From Clostridiales bacterium (lineage in GTDB: Bacteria; Bacillota; Desulfotomaculia; Desulfotomaculales; VENG01): DNA of 64,000 nt. The notes under the pieces are model-generated. The model made no database searches, had not been told where the DNA came from, and saw only the letters and a list, made by a program, of their open reading frames with translations. The position numbers were made by a program, and so were the translations under genes. Each line of letters begins with the position of its first letter. Within the stretch, counting starts at the first letter, position 1. The DNA is taken from NCBI GenBank assembly GCA_021736985.1, contig JAIPEW010000010.1, forward strand, positions 24,263-88,262. Direction: 5' to 3'. Of this stretch, positions 35,056 through 44,141 are shown piece by piece.

Positions 35056-35511
35056 ACTATTCCTTCTTTTCACAAGCATAAACTGTTTAAACTATATGTC
35101 TTATCACAAATATAAAATAAAGCTTTTCTTAGCCCCATTACATCATTGTTTTAAAAGCCAGAATTATAATGTACATGTTTGGATAATACTTTTGCAAAAC
35201 CTTGTTCTTTAATGGTATCTTCTCATATCCATTATCCAAATATCAGCTTCTATCTGCATATACAATGATAAAAAATAAAAATGACCAAATAAATGGCCAC
35301 AGATTAATATTTCTTCACCGTAAGAGATTGTACTAGTCTAGGATGAATAATGTCAACACTTGTTTCACTTAAATATTACAACAGTATATTATTTTTTTTG
35401 ATTTTCACACCCCGGGCAGCTAGTATCTTGAAGATGCGGTGGTATTAATTTTATACTCTTTAAGATGACCACTTTTTTCAGTGATAGCATTAACCATTGA
35501 CTACCTTTAAA
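35056..35511. other. Intergenic region without gene
   Basis: AT-rich, 456 bases, no ORF with an RBS and no repeat or hairpin that I can support. It probably contains the yitT promoter near 35080-35200. Confidence 0.5.
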
Positions 35512-36111
35512 TTAATATGTTTCCGTAGCTTTTTTTAACAAGATATTTAACCATTTTTCCTCTGTTTTACCTGGCCTGACGTCCGAAGTTGTCCACCTCT
35601 CAATTAATTGCAATGCCGGGTGCCTTTCTAACAGTTCTCCCGAAGATTTCTCATCGTAACAATTAAAAAAACGATTGTCTTTAACTGTTTCTTCTTTGTC
35701 CCCGTATTTAAAAGAAGCATACAATATACCATTATTGTTTAATGCTTTTATTAAACGTTTTAAAACATCATCCATTTCTTTCCTGCTCACATGTAATAAA
35801 GAAGCGCATGCCCAAATGCCGTCAAATTTTTGTTCAAAGTCAATATCTTGAAGCCGCATATGTAAAACTTTTCTATTTATTAGTCCGGAAGCTAATTCAG
35901 CAAGCGCTTTACTGGAATCCAAAGCTGTAATTTCATATCCATGATTTAAAAAATATAGACTATCTCTTCCAGAACCGCAGCCAGCATCTAGTATATGACC
36001 ACCTTTTTTTATTAATCTAAGAAAAGGGATGTATAATTCTGTCATATCAACATTTACAGTATTATTGTAAAAAGCAAATGCATTTTTTTCATAATGTGCT
36101 TCTGTTGTCAT
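35512..36111 (-). CDS. Class I SAM-dependent methyltransferase
   Basis: 199 residues from ATG 36111, with AAAGG 8 bases upstream. The Rossmann motifs are GGHILDAGCGSGRDSLYFLNHGYEITALDSS (motif I and acidic loop), LQDIDFEQKFDGIWACASLLHV and LIKALNNNGILYASFKYG. The substrate is not identifiable; it resembles small-molecule and tellurite-resistance-type methyltransferases. A degraded second copy sits 1.7 kb away in the same orientation. Confidence 0.88.
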   Translation of the reverse strand: MTTEAHYEKNAFAFYNNTVNVDMTELYIPFLRLIKKGGHILDAGCGSGRDSLYFLNHGYEITALDSSKALAELASGLINRKVLHMRLQDIDFEQKFDGIWACASLLHVSRKEMDDVLKRLIKALNNNGILYASFKYGDKEETVKDNRFFNCYDEKSSGELLERHPALQLIERWTTSDVRPGKTEEKWLNILLKKATETY

Positions 36112-36385
36112 TAAATTCAACCTTTCGTATGGTTCAGTTTGTATAAGTAAAATTTCTAAAGTAATTCTAATTTCTGTATTTAATTTCCTTCCAGAGTGCC
36201 CGTCATTTTTTCGTACAGGCAGGGCTGAAGTTGACGTTACTTTGTATAAATTATGCTATGCTTTCGGTAAAATGCTTATATATAGTGGGGGACTGGAATT
36301 AGGGTTTAGAGGAAATATGACCAAATTTTTTAACTAGGCAGAAGATTAAACTTTTTTATCAATAATCACCTAAATCACTTATAAT

Positions 36386-36427
36386 TGTCGAATTCAAATT
36401 AAGCAAATTGCATTTTAATGTCGCATT
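36386..36427. repeat. Two TGTCG(A/C)ATT repeats, possible Tn7-like end
   Basis: TGTCGAATT at 36386-36394 and TGTCGCATT at 36419-36427, 33 bases apart, directly upstream of a TnsD remnant. Ends of Tn7-like elements often hold repeated TGTCG-type TnsB sites. Two copies are weak evidence. The rest of 36112-36472 shows nothing else. Confidence 0.35.
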
Positions 36428-36472
36428 TTGTATGCAGTACGCCTCCACACGGATTGATTCAAAAAAGCTTAT

Positions 36473-37078
36473 TTGCCAAATATTAGAGGACCTGTCTGGG
36501 AAGGTAAGCTTCAGCAACTTGTCCATAATGAGAAGTTAAGCCATTATGCCGCTGCCAAGAAATTAAACGTTGATATCGCTACAGTAAAAAAATATGCGAA
36601 AAAAGCGGCGAACCCGGTCTCTCCTGTAACAATTGATAACTCTGAGCTGTTATCAGAAAAACAGCTCCAGTGGTTGCAATTACAAGCCAAATACCCCGGT
36701 TTATGTAAGACGCAGTTGCGAAAGGCTGAGCCTGCCTTATATGCGTGGTTATATCGACATGCTCGAAAATGGCTGCATGAAAATTCTCCCCTGAAGTAGG
36801 TTCCCTCTCCGGTTAATAAACGGGTGAACTGGGACCAGAGGGACAAGAAGTTATTAGTAGAAGTTCGAAAAGCCGTTAAAATGTTATATCATCTTGAAAA
36901 ACCCGTACAAATTAATATCAGCAGGGTAGGCAGGGAAATCGGCAAACAGGCTCTTTTTGAACGACACCTCGACAAACTACCCCTAACGAGCGAGTATCTG
37001 AATCAAGTTATTGAAACGAGAGAACAGTTCCAAATCCGCTGGACTATTACCAATCCTAAAGATTGGTCAATATTATAA
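36473..37078 (+). pseudogene. TnsD-like transposon target-selection protein, C-terminal remnant
   Basis: Two ORFs in the same frame (36473-36799 and 36824-37078) separated by an in-frame TAG. Joined, they read LVHNEKLSHYAAAKKLNVDIATVKKYA, LQLQAKYPGLCKTQLRKAEPALYAWLYRHARKWLHENSP, then NWDQRDKKLLVEVRKAVKML and LDKLPLTSEYLNQVIETREQFQIR. This is the C-terminal half of TnsD of Tn7-like transposons, which chooses the insertion site. The N-terminal zinc-finger part is absent and a TGA lies upstream in frame. No tnsA, tnsB or tnsC is nearby. Confidence 0.8.
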
Positions 37079-37299
37079 AAACGGACAAGTCCTAGTAACT
37101 CAAAAAACAGGAACCATAGATACTACTCGTGTGAAAGATCTGAGTAAAGGGTATACAGAAAACTCTCTGGATGTATGCCGCCGGTTCGGTTTGTGGTACA
37201 GTTAATGCTTTGCCTTGCTGAGTAAATAACTTTTTTATTATTAAATCAATGGTTTTTATTCGGGATAAGGAATAATAGTAAACAATTATTTTTTGGAAT

Positions 37300-37330
37300 G
37301 GCCGCATTTTCGTAACGGGGAAATGCGGCC
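37300..37330. repeat. 10-bp inverted repeat, terminator-like hairpin
   Basis: GGCCGCATTT (37300-37309) and AAATGCGGCC (37321-37330) with an 11-nt loop, GC-rich in an AT-rich stretch. It is between the TnsD remnant and a Rep-like fragment; no T-tract. The rest of 37079-37471 holds no feature I can support. Confidence 0.5.
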
Positions 37331-37474
37331 TTCATGATTTTGAAAGTAAACAACTTTTTTATAACATAACAACAGAGATTACTAACAATATATCTCAATC
37401 CATCCATCCGATAATATTGATAGTGTTAACGTTGAGGAAGGAAACAGTAAAGCCGTAAATAGATTGACGGATGA

Positions 37475-37756
37475 TTAACAAACATAAATAATATAAACAA
37501 AGAAAATCAGGAACCAGAAGATCTAGAACTAATTAAAAGGATTTGTACAAATACCGGTGCAAATGCGGAACAGGTAAAAAAAGCAATAAAAAGGGCAAAC
37601 CAGATGGATAGAGAAGGTAAGGTAAAAAGCAATTATTTAAAACTCGTTGAGTCTATTGCCTCGACGATAGTTAAAGAAGACCTTATTAAGAACAGCGCTG
37701 AAAATGAAAGAGACCAAAAACGTAAGGAATTTATACAAAGCTTATATATGACCTGA
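37475..37756 (+). pseudogene. Rep-like helical fragment upstream of topB
   Basis: A frame open for 93 codons between a TGA at 37472 and the TGA at 37754. It has no normal start; the first ATG is at 37604. The text QEPEDLELIKRICTNTGANAEQVKKAIKRANQMDREGKVKSNYLKLVESIASTIVKEDL is helical and resembles the C-terminal end of plasmid/ICE replication proteins. It ends 26 bases before topB. Family assignment is weak. Confidence 0.45.
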
Positions 37757-37782
37757 CAAATTGCAGAAAGGTAGTGTTTTAG

Positions 37783-40161
37783 TTGAAAAGCCTGGTTTTA
37801 GCTGAAAAACCATCGGTAGCACGTGATCTGGCCGGTGTGCTGGGTAAGTTTCAGAATAAAGACGGCTATTTGGAAAATAGCGAATATATTGTTACCTGGG
37901 CTATTGGACACCTTGTAGAACTGGCCGGGCCCGAGGATTATGATAAAACTCTTAAAAGCTGGAGATTGGATACTCTGCCTGTATTACCGGATAAATTTCG
38001 CTTGAAGCCTAACCCCAATACAATTAAACAATTTAAGATAGTTAAAGAGCTGGTTAACCGTTCGGATATAGACCAGTTAATCTGTGCTACAGATGCAGGT
38101 CGTGAAGGTGAACTTATTTTCCGCTATATTTACCACCTTTCAGGAAGTCAAAAGCCTTTTAAAAGGCTTTGGTTGTCAGAAACGACACCGGAAGCTGTTA
38201 AAAAAGGTTTTGAAAACCTCTATCCTGGGAGCAAATTCGACCGGCTTGCAGATGCAGCAAAGGTACGCAGCCAGGCTGACTGGCTGGTAGGAATAAATGC
38301 TACACGGGCATTTACCGTAAAACATAATGCACTGCTATCTATCGGCAGAGTGCAGACTCCTACACTGGGGTTGATTGTAAACAGGGAACGGGAAATAAGA
38401 AACTTTATTCCTTCACCTTACTGGGAACTAATCGCTAATTTTGATAAAGGGGACGGCCAGTTTTATTTAGGGAAATGGTTTCATGGTGACCAGAGCCGGT
38501 TTACTGAACTGGAAAAGGCAGAGCAGGTAAAACAAAAAGTGACCGGCCAGGCTGCAGCTGTTGCCGAAGTAAAAGAAAAAGAAGTTAAAGAGCAGCCTCC
38601 ACTATTATTTAATTTAAATGACCTGCAGAAAGAGGCCAATAAGAAATACGGGTTATCTGCAGATAAAACACTGAAGATAGCGCAGGACCTTTACGAAACT
38701 AAAAAGCTCATAACTTACCCGAGGACAGACAGCCGCCATATTACTCAAGCCCTGGCAGGGACACTTAAAAAACGCCTGGATGCCCTGTCGGCAGTAGATA
38801 AATATATACCGTACATTGAAAAAGCCTCGTCAGCTGCTGTCCCGGGTAAGAGATATGTTAACGACGCAAAAGTATCAGACCATACAGCGCTTTTGCCGAC
38901 GGAAACTAAACCGAATATAAATAACCTGGCGGATAACGAGAAAAAAGTTTATGACCTGGTTGCACGGCGTTTTATGGCTATATTTTTTCCTGCAGCACGT
39001 TATAAGCAGACCAGAGTAATTACAGAGGCATCCGGTGAGACGTTTATTACTACCGGGCGGGTTGAACTGGCCCGGGGTTGGAAGTCAGTATATGAACAGC
39101 TGTCGGATAAAAAAGACAGCGCAGATGAAGAAGAAACTGCAAGTTTACCACCACTGGAACAGGATGAAAAAGTTGATTGTAATGAGACAGAGGTTAAAGA
39201 AAAACAAACTCAAGCTCCAAAGAGATATACCGAAGCAGGCCTGCTGGCAGTTATGGAAGGGGCAGGTAAGCTTCTCGATAACGAAGAGCTAAAAGATGCT
39301 ATGAAAGGCAGCGGGATGGGAACCCCGGCTACAAGGGCAGCTATAATTGAGCGGCTTATTAAAGTGGGGTATATAGAGCGAAAGAAAAAATCTCTGGTAC
39401 CGACTGAAAAAGGGGAAGCCTTAATAGACCTGGTACCGGAGTTTATAAAAAGTCCTGAAATAACCGGCAAGTGGGAAAAATTTTTAGCAGATATAGAAGA
39501 AGGTAATGCAAAACCCGGTGAATTCATGAACGGCATTATTATTTTAACCAGGGACATTGTGAACCGGGTAAGCATGCAGGAGGTAAGTAACGTGGCACAG
39601 CAGCAAAAAGAAATACTGGGTAAATGCCCGCTCTGTGGGTGTGATGTGATAGAAAATAAAAAAGGCTACGGCTGCAGCGGGTATAAAAACGGTTGCAAGT
39701 TTATAATCTGGAAGGAAATTGCCGGTAAAAAAATTACCTGCAGTCAGGCTAAGAAGCTGCTGGAAAAAGGTAAAACCGGGATAATTAAAGGATTTAAGTC
39801 CAGAAAAGGCAATAAATTCGACGCTGCTTTAATATTAAAAGACGATAAAGTGGAATTCCAATTCGAAAATGCAGAAAGCGATTCTGGAAGAGAGGCTATA
39901 GGTAAGTGCCTGCTGTGTGGAAAAGACGTTATTGAAAATGCAAAAGGATATGGGTGCAGCGGTTATAAAGACGGCTGTAAATTTATTATCTGGAAAAACA
40001 TAGCCGGCAAAAAGATTACCTCAAAACAGGCCAGGGAATTACTGCAAAAAGGAAAGACCGGCAAATTAAAGGGGTTTAAATCAAAGTCGGGGAAAAGTTT
40101 TGATGCCGTACTGGTGCTGGGTGAAGGTGGAAAGATAAATTTTGATTTTAACGGGAGGTAG
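37783..40161 (+). CDS. topB: DNA topoisomerase III with two C-terminal repeat domains
   Basis: 792 residues, TTG start with AGAAAGG upstream. The Toprim domain has LAEKPSVARDLAGVLG and ATDAGREGELIFRYIY; the active-site Tyr is Y312 in ITYPRTDSRH; MEGAGKLLDNEE and GMGTPATRAAIIERLI complete the type IA core. The C-terminal 200 residues are two copies of a Cys-bearing module (GKCPLCGCDVIENKKGYGCSGYK / GKCLLCGKDVIENAKGYGCSGYK). Type IA enzymes pass single strands to untangle DNA; plasmid- and ICE-borne copies serve conjugation. Its setting among mobile remnants suggests it came with an element. Confidence 0.92.
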   Translation: MKSLVLAEKPSVARDLAGVLGKFQNKDGYLENSEYIVTWAIGHLVELAGPEDYDKTLKSWRLDTLPVLPDKFRLKPNPNTIKQFKIVKELVNRSDIDQLICATDAGREGELIFRYIYHLSGSQKPFKRLWLSETTPEAVKKGFENLYPGSKFDRLADAAKVRSQADWLVGINATRAFTVKHNALLSIGRVQTPTLGLIVNREREIRNFIPSPYWELIANFDKGDGQFYLGKWFHGDQSRFTELEKAEQVKQKVTGQAAAVAEVKEKEVKEQPPLLFNLNDLQKEANKKYGLSADKTLKIAQDLYETKKLITYPRTDSRHITQALAGTLKKRLDALSAVDKYIPYIEKASSAAVPGKRYVNDAKVSDHTALLPTETKPNINNLADNEKKVYDLVARRFMAIFFPAARYKQTRVITEASGETFITTGRVELARGWKSVYEQLSDKKDSADEEETASLPPLEQDEKVDCNETEVKEKQTQAPKRYTEAGLLAVMEGAGKLLDNEELKDAMKGSGMGTPATRAAIIERLIKVGYIERKKKSLVPTEKGEALIDLVPEFIKSPEITGKWEKFLADIEEGNAKPGEFMNGIIILTRDIVNRVSMQEVSNVAQQQKEILGKCPLCGCDVIENKKGYGCSGYKNGCKFIIWKEIAGKKITCSQAKKLLEKGKTGIIKGFKSRKGNKFDAALILKDDKVEFQFENAESDSGREAIGKCLLCGKDVIENAKGYGCSGYKDGCKFIIWKNIAGKKITSKQARELLQKGKTGKLKGFKSKSGKSFDAVLVLGEGGKINFDFNGR

Positions 40162-40166
40162 TATTG

Positions 40167-40313
40167 ATGGAATTTATAATGCGTTTGAGAAAAACAACCA
40201 AGTGTAAAAAATGTTTTGGTGAGAACATGGACCGTATAGGCAGGATATACCTGCCCATACCGATATTGGACCAAATGAATATTAACGACGAATTGATATT
40301 ACAAGCGTTATAA
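40167..40313 (+). CDS. 48-residue AbrB-like protein
   Basis: ATG 40167 is 8 bases after GGGAGG, overlapping the end region of topB. The product has a CKKCFGENMDRIGRIYLPIPILDQMNINDELIL stretch; GRIYLPIPILDQMNINDELIL fits the swapped-hairpin SpoVT/AbrB DNA-binding fold (GRI-x-IP-x-x-x-x). A CxxC precedes it. It may be a small regulator of the element. Short, so moderate confidence. Confidence 0.5.
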   Translation: MEFIMRLRKTTKCKKCFGENMDRIGRIYLPIPILDQMNINDELILQAL

Positions 40314-40340
40314 AGGGGTAATTTTAGAATTACCCCTTTA
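40311..40340 (+). terminator. 13-bp perfect hairpin after the AbrB-like gene
   Basis: TAAAGGGGTAATT (40311-40323) and its complement (40328-40340) with a 4-nt loop. It starts in the stop codon of the small gene and precedes AGAAGGAGG of the LytTR gene. T-tail absent, so attenuation or transcript stabilisation are alternatives. Confidence 0.65.
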
Positions 40341-40362
40341 TAAATAGAAGGAGGTTTTATCA

Positions 40363-41082
40363 ATGGCAAACTTAAAAACTGCCATTGTGGAAGACGAGCA
40401 TCACTTTGCTGAATTGTTTCAATCAATGCTCTATAAAACGGATAAAATAAGCTCAATAGATACTTACTATACTGGTGAAGATTTTTTAAAGGCTTTGAAA
40501 AATAACTCAACTTATGATGTTGTGTTTTTAGATATTAAGTTGCCAGGCATTGAAGGTTACGAGTTAGGGGCACTTATCAAAAAAACTGGTTACATGCAGG
40601 TGGTATTTGTTACAGGATTAACGGATCGCGCAGCCGACGCATTCGATATTGAGGCCGTAGACTACATGGTTAAGCCATTTAAACAGGAACGCTTAAATAG
40701 ATGTATAGGCAGGGTATTAAAGAGGTTTCACCCATCAGATACTAAAAGAATATTGATAAAAGGTAAAAAAGAGACAGTGCTTGAAGATGAATCAAAAATA
40801 ATATTTATTGAGAAAATGGCCCGGAAGGTTATCTTACATACCACAGAAAAAACGTATGAATTATACAATACAATTGCAAATATTGAAGGCCAGCTTAATG
40901 ATAATTTTATCAGAAGTCACAAGTCATATATAATTAACATCAATTATGTCAAAGAGAGCGTAAAATGGGGAGATAGGGCATACTTGATAAAATTTAACCA
41001 TACAGATAAAACTGCATTACTGAGTAGGCGTAAGACTAACGAGTTTAGGAAAAAATTGAAAGATAATAAGTTGATCGTTTAA
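40363..41082 (+). CDS. LytTR-family response regulator
   Basis: 239 residues. The receiver domain has EDEHH acidic pocket, phospho-Asp in VVFLDIKLPGIEGYELG and Lys in DYMVKPFKQERL. The LytTR DNA-binding domain includes KIIFIEKMARKVILHTTEKTYELYNTIANIEGQLNDNFIRSHKSYIININYVK. No histidine kinase gene is adjacent. LytTR regulators (AgrA type) often serve cyclic-peptide signalling, and this window has agrBD without an AgrA, but they are 38 kb apart. Confidence 0.9.
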   Translation: MANLKTAIVEDEHHFAELFQSMLYKTDKISSIDTYYTGEDFLKALKNNSTYDVVFLDIKLPGIEGYELGALIKKTGYMQVVFVTGLTDRAADAFDIEAVDYMVKPFKQERLNRCIGRVLKRFHPSDTKRILIKGKKETVLEDESKIIFIEKMARKVILHTTEKTYELYNTIANIEGQLNDNFIRSHKSYIININYVKESVKWGDRAYLIKFNHTDKTALLSRRKTNEFRKKLKDNKLIV

Positions 41083-41212
41083 TATGAGAGTGTAAAATGG
41101 TGCGCCTGAACGTAGATGGAATGGAGCAGGCTGAAACGACTGCCACGGGGGGCTATCCCCGTGAAACTCACCATAAGTGCACTTCTGGAAACGGAAGTGT
41201 GGGAAGCAATGG

Positions 41213-41365
41213 GAAACGGTATATGCTAAAGGAGTAAGCACCAGGGAAACTCAGGACCATTTTAAGCAATTGTACGGTATAGAAATCTCCTCTACCTTAA
41301 TATCCAATGTTACTAATAAAATAATGCCTATGATTAAAGAGTGGCGGAGCAGGCCACTGCGCTAG
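41213..41365 (+). pseudogene. IS256-family transposase scrap
   Basis: ETVYAKGVSTRETQDHFKQLYGIEISSTLISNVTNKIMPMIKEWRSRPL is the region preceding the first catalytic Asp in IS256/Mutator transposases. It ends in a TAG with no DDE core. Neither start nor inverted repeats are seen. Confidence 0.8.
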
Positions 41366-41410
41366 AAAAAATACACTTTTATATTTTAAAAGTAAAAAAT
41401 GGGGGTATTA

Positions 41411-41890
41411 ATGATTAAAAATAAGTTTTTAGTCTTAGTGGTTATAGCAGTTATAGCAGTAATTTTGATAATTTCTTTTGTTTTTGGAGGTAATAATGAT
41501 GATGCTTATTACAGAGTTTCTAAAACCCAAAAAAGTGAAAAATGGCTTGTTAAACTAGAAGTAATAGGAAATTGTGCTACTGTAACTGCCGAACCTAGAA
41601 AAAATGTAAAAATTGATGCTGAAAGCGTAACCTTGGGTTATATATGGATGCCTGAAGGAACAAACATTAAGTACTATGAATCTACCTTGGGTTTTGAGTC
41701 TTATGAAAAAATAGAACCAGATGATTATTATACTGCTTCAAAAAGTACAATGTTGGCTGGTAAAACAACACTAAAAAACTATGTTCCTGGTAGACTCAAA
41801 AAACTCGTTGAAAAGCCCAAAACAGAAACAGATATTGAAATATTTATAAGATTAGACCAACAGCTAGATGAGACTTTTCGCTTTGATTAA
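41411..41890 (+). CDS. Membrane-anchored hypothetical protein
   Basis: 159 residues from ATG 41411, 6 bases after GGGGG. One N-terminal helix (about 5-25) is followed by an extracytoplasmic domain rich in strands (EKWLVKLEVIGNCATVTAEP, GYIWMPEGTNIKYYESTLGFESYE). I recognise no family. It sits alone between an IS256 scrap and an IS3 element and may be cargo of the island. Confidence 0.65.
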   Translation: MIKNKFLVLVVIAVIAVILIISFVFGGNNDDAYYRVSKTQKSEKWLVKLEVIGNCATVTAEPRKNVKIDAESVTLGYIWMPEGTNIKYYESTLGFESYEKIEPDDYYTASKSTMLAGKTTLKNYVPGRLKKLVEKPKTETDIEIFIRLDQQLDETFRFD

Positions 41891-41916
41891 GAAGTTTAGC
41901 AAGGCGCGAGGTATAA

Positions 41917-41937
41917 TGGACCCATAAAACTAGACAG
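41917..41937 (+). repeat. IS3-family left end
   Basis: TGGACCCATAAAACTAGACAG, starting at 41917, is the type of terminal sequence seen in IS3/IS150-group elements and stands 47 bases before the transposase. The matching right end is not found; the element is cut off by its junction with a recombinase fragment. Confidence 0.55.
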
Positions 41938-41963
41938 CGAAAAGGAGGTAGTTAAGCTATAGC

Positions 41964-42924
41964 ATGGCCAAAAGAAAAAGATACAGTCCAGAATTAAAAG
42001 CCCAAATTGTACTGGAAATTCTTAAAGAAGAAAAAACTATTTCCCAGCTGGCCTCAGAACATGAAATCCATGTTTCGCAGTTAAACCGCTGGAAAAGAGA
42101 AGCACTTGAAAACTTGCCGCAGCTGTTCTCAGACCAAAATAAAACCATAGAAACCGTTAAATCCGAATACGAAAAACAAATCAACGACTTATATGCTGAA
42201 GTTGGCCGGTTAACTACAGAATTGTCGTGGTTGAAAAAAAATCTGGCCTCAAACTTTAACCGGGAAGACCGGCTTTCCATGGTTGAATGGGATAACCACA
42301 ATATTTCTATTGCCAGGCAGGCATCTCTGTTAAGTCTTAACCGAACTAGCCTGTATTATAAGCCGGTGTCTCCATCACCAAGAGAAACACAAATTAAACA
42401 CCGTATTGATGAAATCTATACAAAATGCCCGTTTTTCGGTTCCCGCAAGATAACAGTATTGCTAAACAAAGAAGGCTTTAACATAAACCGTAAGGCAGTA
42501 CAACGGCACATGCGGGAAATGGGAATCCAGGGCATTACACCTGGACCAAATCTCAGCAAGAGAAACGTCCAACACTACATATACCCTTACTTGTTAAATA
42601 ACGTAGTAATTAGCCATTCAGACCACGTGTGGGGTATAGATATAACCTATATCCGGCTTCTACGGGGATGGATGTACCTGGTTGCCGTTTTAGACTGGTT
42701 CTCACGTTATGTGGTAAACTGGGAACTCGACCAAACCCTAAGGATACCGTTTGTTTTAGAAACAGTACAGCGGGCCTTATCCCATTCCAAACCAATAATC
42801 TTTAACAGCGATCAGTGCAGTCAATTCACCAGTCCCCAGTATACTAACCTTTTAAAAGAGGCCGAAGTAAAAATTAGCATGGACGGTAGAGGCCGGGCAT
42901 TTGATAATATCTTTACAGAACGTT
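41964..42924 (+). pseudogene. IS3-family transposase, fused ORFAB, truncated
   Basis: About 320 residues in one frame, without the usual programmed frameshift between orfA and orfB. OrfA part: MAKRKRYSPELKAQIVLEILKEEKTISQLASEHEIHVSQLNRWK (HTH) and a coiled coil. OrfB part: HRIDEIYTKCPFFGSRKITVLL, VWGIDITYIRL (first Asp), NSDQCSQFTSPQY (second Asp) and FDNIFTERL (Glu). All three DDE residues are kept, but the C-terminus after TERL is replaced by a serine-recombinase tail, so activity is doubtful. Confidence 0.85.
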
Positions 42925-43995
42925 TATGTATCTGGGAACCGGACCCAAAATGGTCAGATATACTTCGGGATATTGTAGTTAACTGTAAGATTGATAAAGA
43001 AATGTCACATAGAAAAATAGTTGAATATCTTAATGCAAAAAGTATAAAAAGACCAGAAGGTCGCCCGATATGTATTAGTTTTATTAATGAAATCTTCAGG
43101 GAGGACAGGCTCCTCCAGTCCGCCGGTTATGCTTTTTGGAATCGTGAGGACAGACAGTCTAAAGGGAAGAGATTTAAGAGTAAAGAAGAATGGGTTAAAA
43201 TACCTAACGCACATCCGGCCATAATAACAGAAGAAGAAGCCCGAAAAGCCCGCAAGTTATGTGGTCAACATACAAGGAGTAAAACTCCTCCGCGGTTAGC
43301 TGATAGTTCGTGGCTGTTTACAGGAAAAACCTGGATGGGGAAGACTTTTTTGTTTGTACAGCGTGTGGAGCGCGTATGGCTAGTTTTATAAAAGGTGGTC
43401 GTTATAAAAACAAATACCGGTGTGGAACGGTTACTTATCAAGGTAAGAATGCTTGTTATGATGTAAAAATAAACAAAGAAGATTTGGAATCTGAGATAAT
43501 CAATCAAATAAAATCCAGGTTTACACCGGAATCTGTAGATCTTCTGGTAGATGAAGTGACTGCCGCTATAGAGGCGGAAACCGGTAATTATAAAGATACT
43601 GTGAAAAAAATAGATAAAGAGATTAAGAGCAAGCAGAATGAAATAAATAACCTGGTAAATGCAGTAGCATGTGGTGAAAATATAGATTTATTTAATGAAG
43701 ATATAGAAATGCGGCGTCAGGAAATGGAAGAGTTAAAAAAACAAAAAGAATAACTGGTTTTAAATAAACCAGTTGTAGATAAAATTGATGTGATTAAATT
43801 AAAAGAGTATATTGAAAGCTTGGATAAAGTTTTAAGCCAAGGTACAAACCGGGAACGAAGAGAGTTCATCAGAACTTTCATACGTCGTATGGAATTTGAC
43901 CCGGTTTCTAAAAGTATAACAATATACTGGTATTCAGACCCAATTCAAGCTCAAAAAAAATTTTTATACGAACCTGAAAGTGTAGGGGTTTTAAC
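42925..43995 (+). pseudogene. Large serine recombinase, C-terminal remnant
   Basis: In frame behind the IS3 piece: EMSHRKIVEYLNAKSIKRPEGRPICISFINEIFREDRLLQSAGYAFWNRED and EEWVKIPNAHPAIITEEEA, the recombinase domain. After a one-base slip in an A-run at about 43323-43327, NLDGEDFFVCTACGARM and YRCGTVTYQGKNAC give the zinc ribbon, then a coiled coil to a TAA at 43751. Beyond it the same frame continues (IESLDKVLSQGTNRERREFIRTFIRRMEFD) to the edge of tRNA-Leu. The catalytic N-terminal domain is missing. Dead. Confidence 0.85.
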
Positions 43996-44081
43996 TGGTG
44001 TCGGGAGGGGGACTCGAACCCCCACGGGCGTGGCCCACATGTCCCTCAAACATGCGCGTCTGCCGGTTCCGCCACCCCGAC
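43996..44081 (-). tRNA. tRNA-Leu (anticodon GAG)
   Basis: 86 bases on the minus strand including an encoded CCA (43996-43998). Acceptor GTCGGGG pairs with CCCCGAC-type 3' end; the anticodon arm is CATGT-TTGAGGG-ACATG, giving anticodon GAG for CUC; a long variable arm, GGGTTCGAGTCCC T-arm and discriminator A follow. All expected of tRNA-Leu. The recombinase remnant reaches exactly to its 3' end, which fits an integration site. Confidence 0.95.
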
Positions 44082-44141
44082 ATTTAATTATCATGCAAAA
44101 GACATTATAGCAAATATATCGAGAGTAAGCAAGGGATTTAT

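Noticed and set aside
36473..37078. CRISPR-associated transposon (type V-K or I-F)
   Set aside because: Only a TnsD remnant is present; no Cas gene, CRISPR array, tnsB or tnsC.
41964..43391. A genuine 475-residue novel recombinase
   Set aside because: The two halves belong to unrelated families and the recombinase half lacks its N-terminal catalytic domain.
43951..44110. Protein-coding reading on the + strand through 44000-44110 (GRGTRTPTG...)
   Set aside because: It is antisense to tRNA-Leu(GAG), a well-known artefact; only the part before 43996 is a recombinase remnant.
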